Source: a virus. Taken from it: a DNA stretch of 21,674 nucleotides. The notes under the pieces are model-generated. The model saw only the letters and a list, made by a program, of their open reading frames with translations, was not told where the DNA came from and made no database searches. Where the stretch lies: positions 1 to 21,674 of the IMG/VR virus record IMGVR_UViG_3300030108_005504; one strand, 5' to 3'. The translations under genes and the position numbers were made by a program. Shown one piece after another: positions 21,469-21,674 of the stretch; position 1 is the stretch's first letter, and the number at the start of each line of letters is the position of its first letter.

Positions 21469-21674
21469 ATGCAAGTACTATCAGAACACTTGACATTTGA
21501 CCAAGCAAAGGTTGTTGTTGAGTCTTCAAACGAAGGCAAGGATCTGTACATGAAAGGTATTTGCATTCAAGGTAACGTAAAGAACGCAAACCAGAGAGTA
21601 TATCCAACCTCCGAAATCAACAAAGCAGTTAGTAAAATATCCGATACAATCGCTGGGGGCCAAAGTGTCCTCGG
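21469..21674 (+). CDS. 21: Prohead core scaffold protease gp21, N-terminal part
   Basis: An ATG at 21469, 11 bases after the stop of the core protein and preceded by AAGGA and TAGGAT, opens a frame that runs off the window (68 codons). The sequence MQVLSEHLTFDQAKVVVESS is followed by LYMKGICIQGNVKNANQRVY and PTSEINKAV. The GxxxQGNVKNANxRVYP stretch is the conserved N-terminal segment of T4-type prohead proteases (gp21, U9/S78-like serine peptidases). The catalytic His and Ser lie beyond the edge. The gene order gp20 - core protein - gp21 supports this. Confidence 0.85.
   Translation, partial: MQVLSEHLTFDQAKVVVESSNEGKDLYMKGICIQGNVKNANQRVYPTSEINKAVSKISDTIAGGQSVL

Overview
The window is a stretch of an AT-rich, T4-like marine myovirus genome (Straboviridae/Kyanoviridae-like core gene set). 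This rests on recognisable T4 core proteins: a PAAR tip protein, gp5, gp53, gp48, the late sigma factor gp55, the recombination nuclease gp47/gp46, gp26 with a gp51-like extension, a tail tape measure protein, the portal gp20, an acidic prohead core protein and the start of the prohead protease gp21. The base composition and the accessory genes fit a phage of an oceanic bacterium (cyanophage or pelagiphage relatives), but no host marker is present, so the host is not settled.

Layout. 1-5135 is a leftward late operon for the tail tip and baseplate: gp48, gp53, a large hub-like protein, gp5 and PAAR, read in that order from one late promoter. 5134-9414 is a rightward early-type block: gp55, gp47, gp46 and a SAM methyltransferase-like protein. 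9409-13214 is an accessory region with genes on both strands: a sulfotransferase-like P-loop protein, a sodium:solute symporter-family membrane protein, a GIY-YIG nuclease-like protein, a conserved-looking unknown on the plus strand, and a protein resembling aminoacyl-tRNA-protein transferases (N-degron enzymes). 13197-13636 has no convincing intact gene; it holds a run of short perfect hairpins and what may be a broken small reading frame. 13637-15449 is leftward again: two small unknowns, then the gp51-like frame and gp26. 15422 to the end is rightward: tape measure, portal, a small unknown, a glycosyltransferase/DUF115-like protein, the prohead core protein and gp21.

Two regulatory themes stand out. 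First, T4-type late boxes (xATAAATA) and sigma70-type promoters (TTGCAT or TTGCAA, 17-base spacer, TATAAT) repeatedly sit so close to the ATG that the expected transcript starts at or within two bases of the start codon. Leaderless mRNA may therefore be a general strategy here, while a few genes (the symporter, the prohead core protein) have strong Shine-Dalgarno sites instead. Second, the gp26 gene ends just after a perfect slippery run (AAATTTTTTC). The minus-one frame then continues for 76 codons with no usable start codon of its own before codon 31. This suggests a programmed frameshift making gp26 and a gp26-gp51 fusion, next to the tape measure gene, as in the G/GT tail chaperones of other phages.
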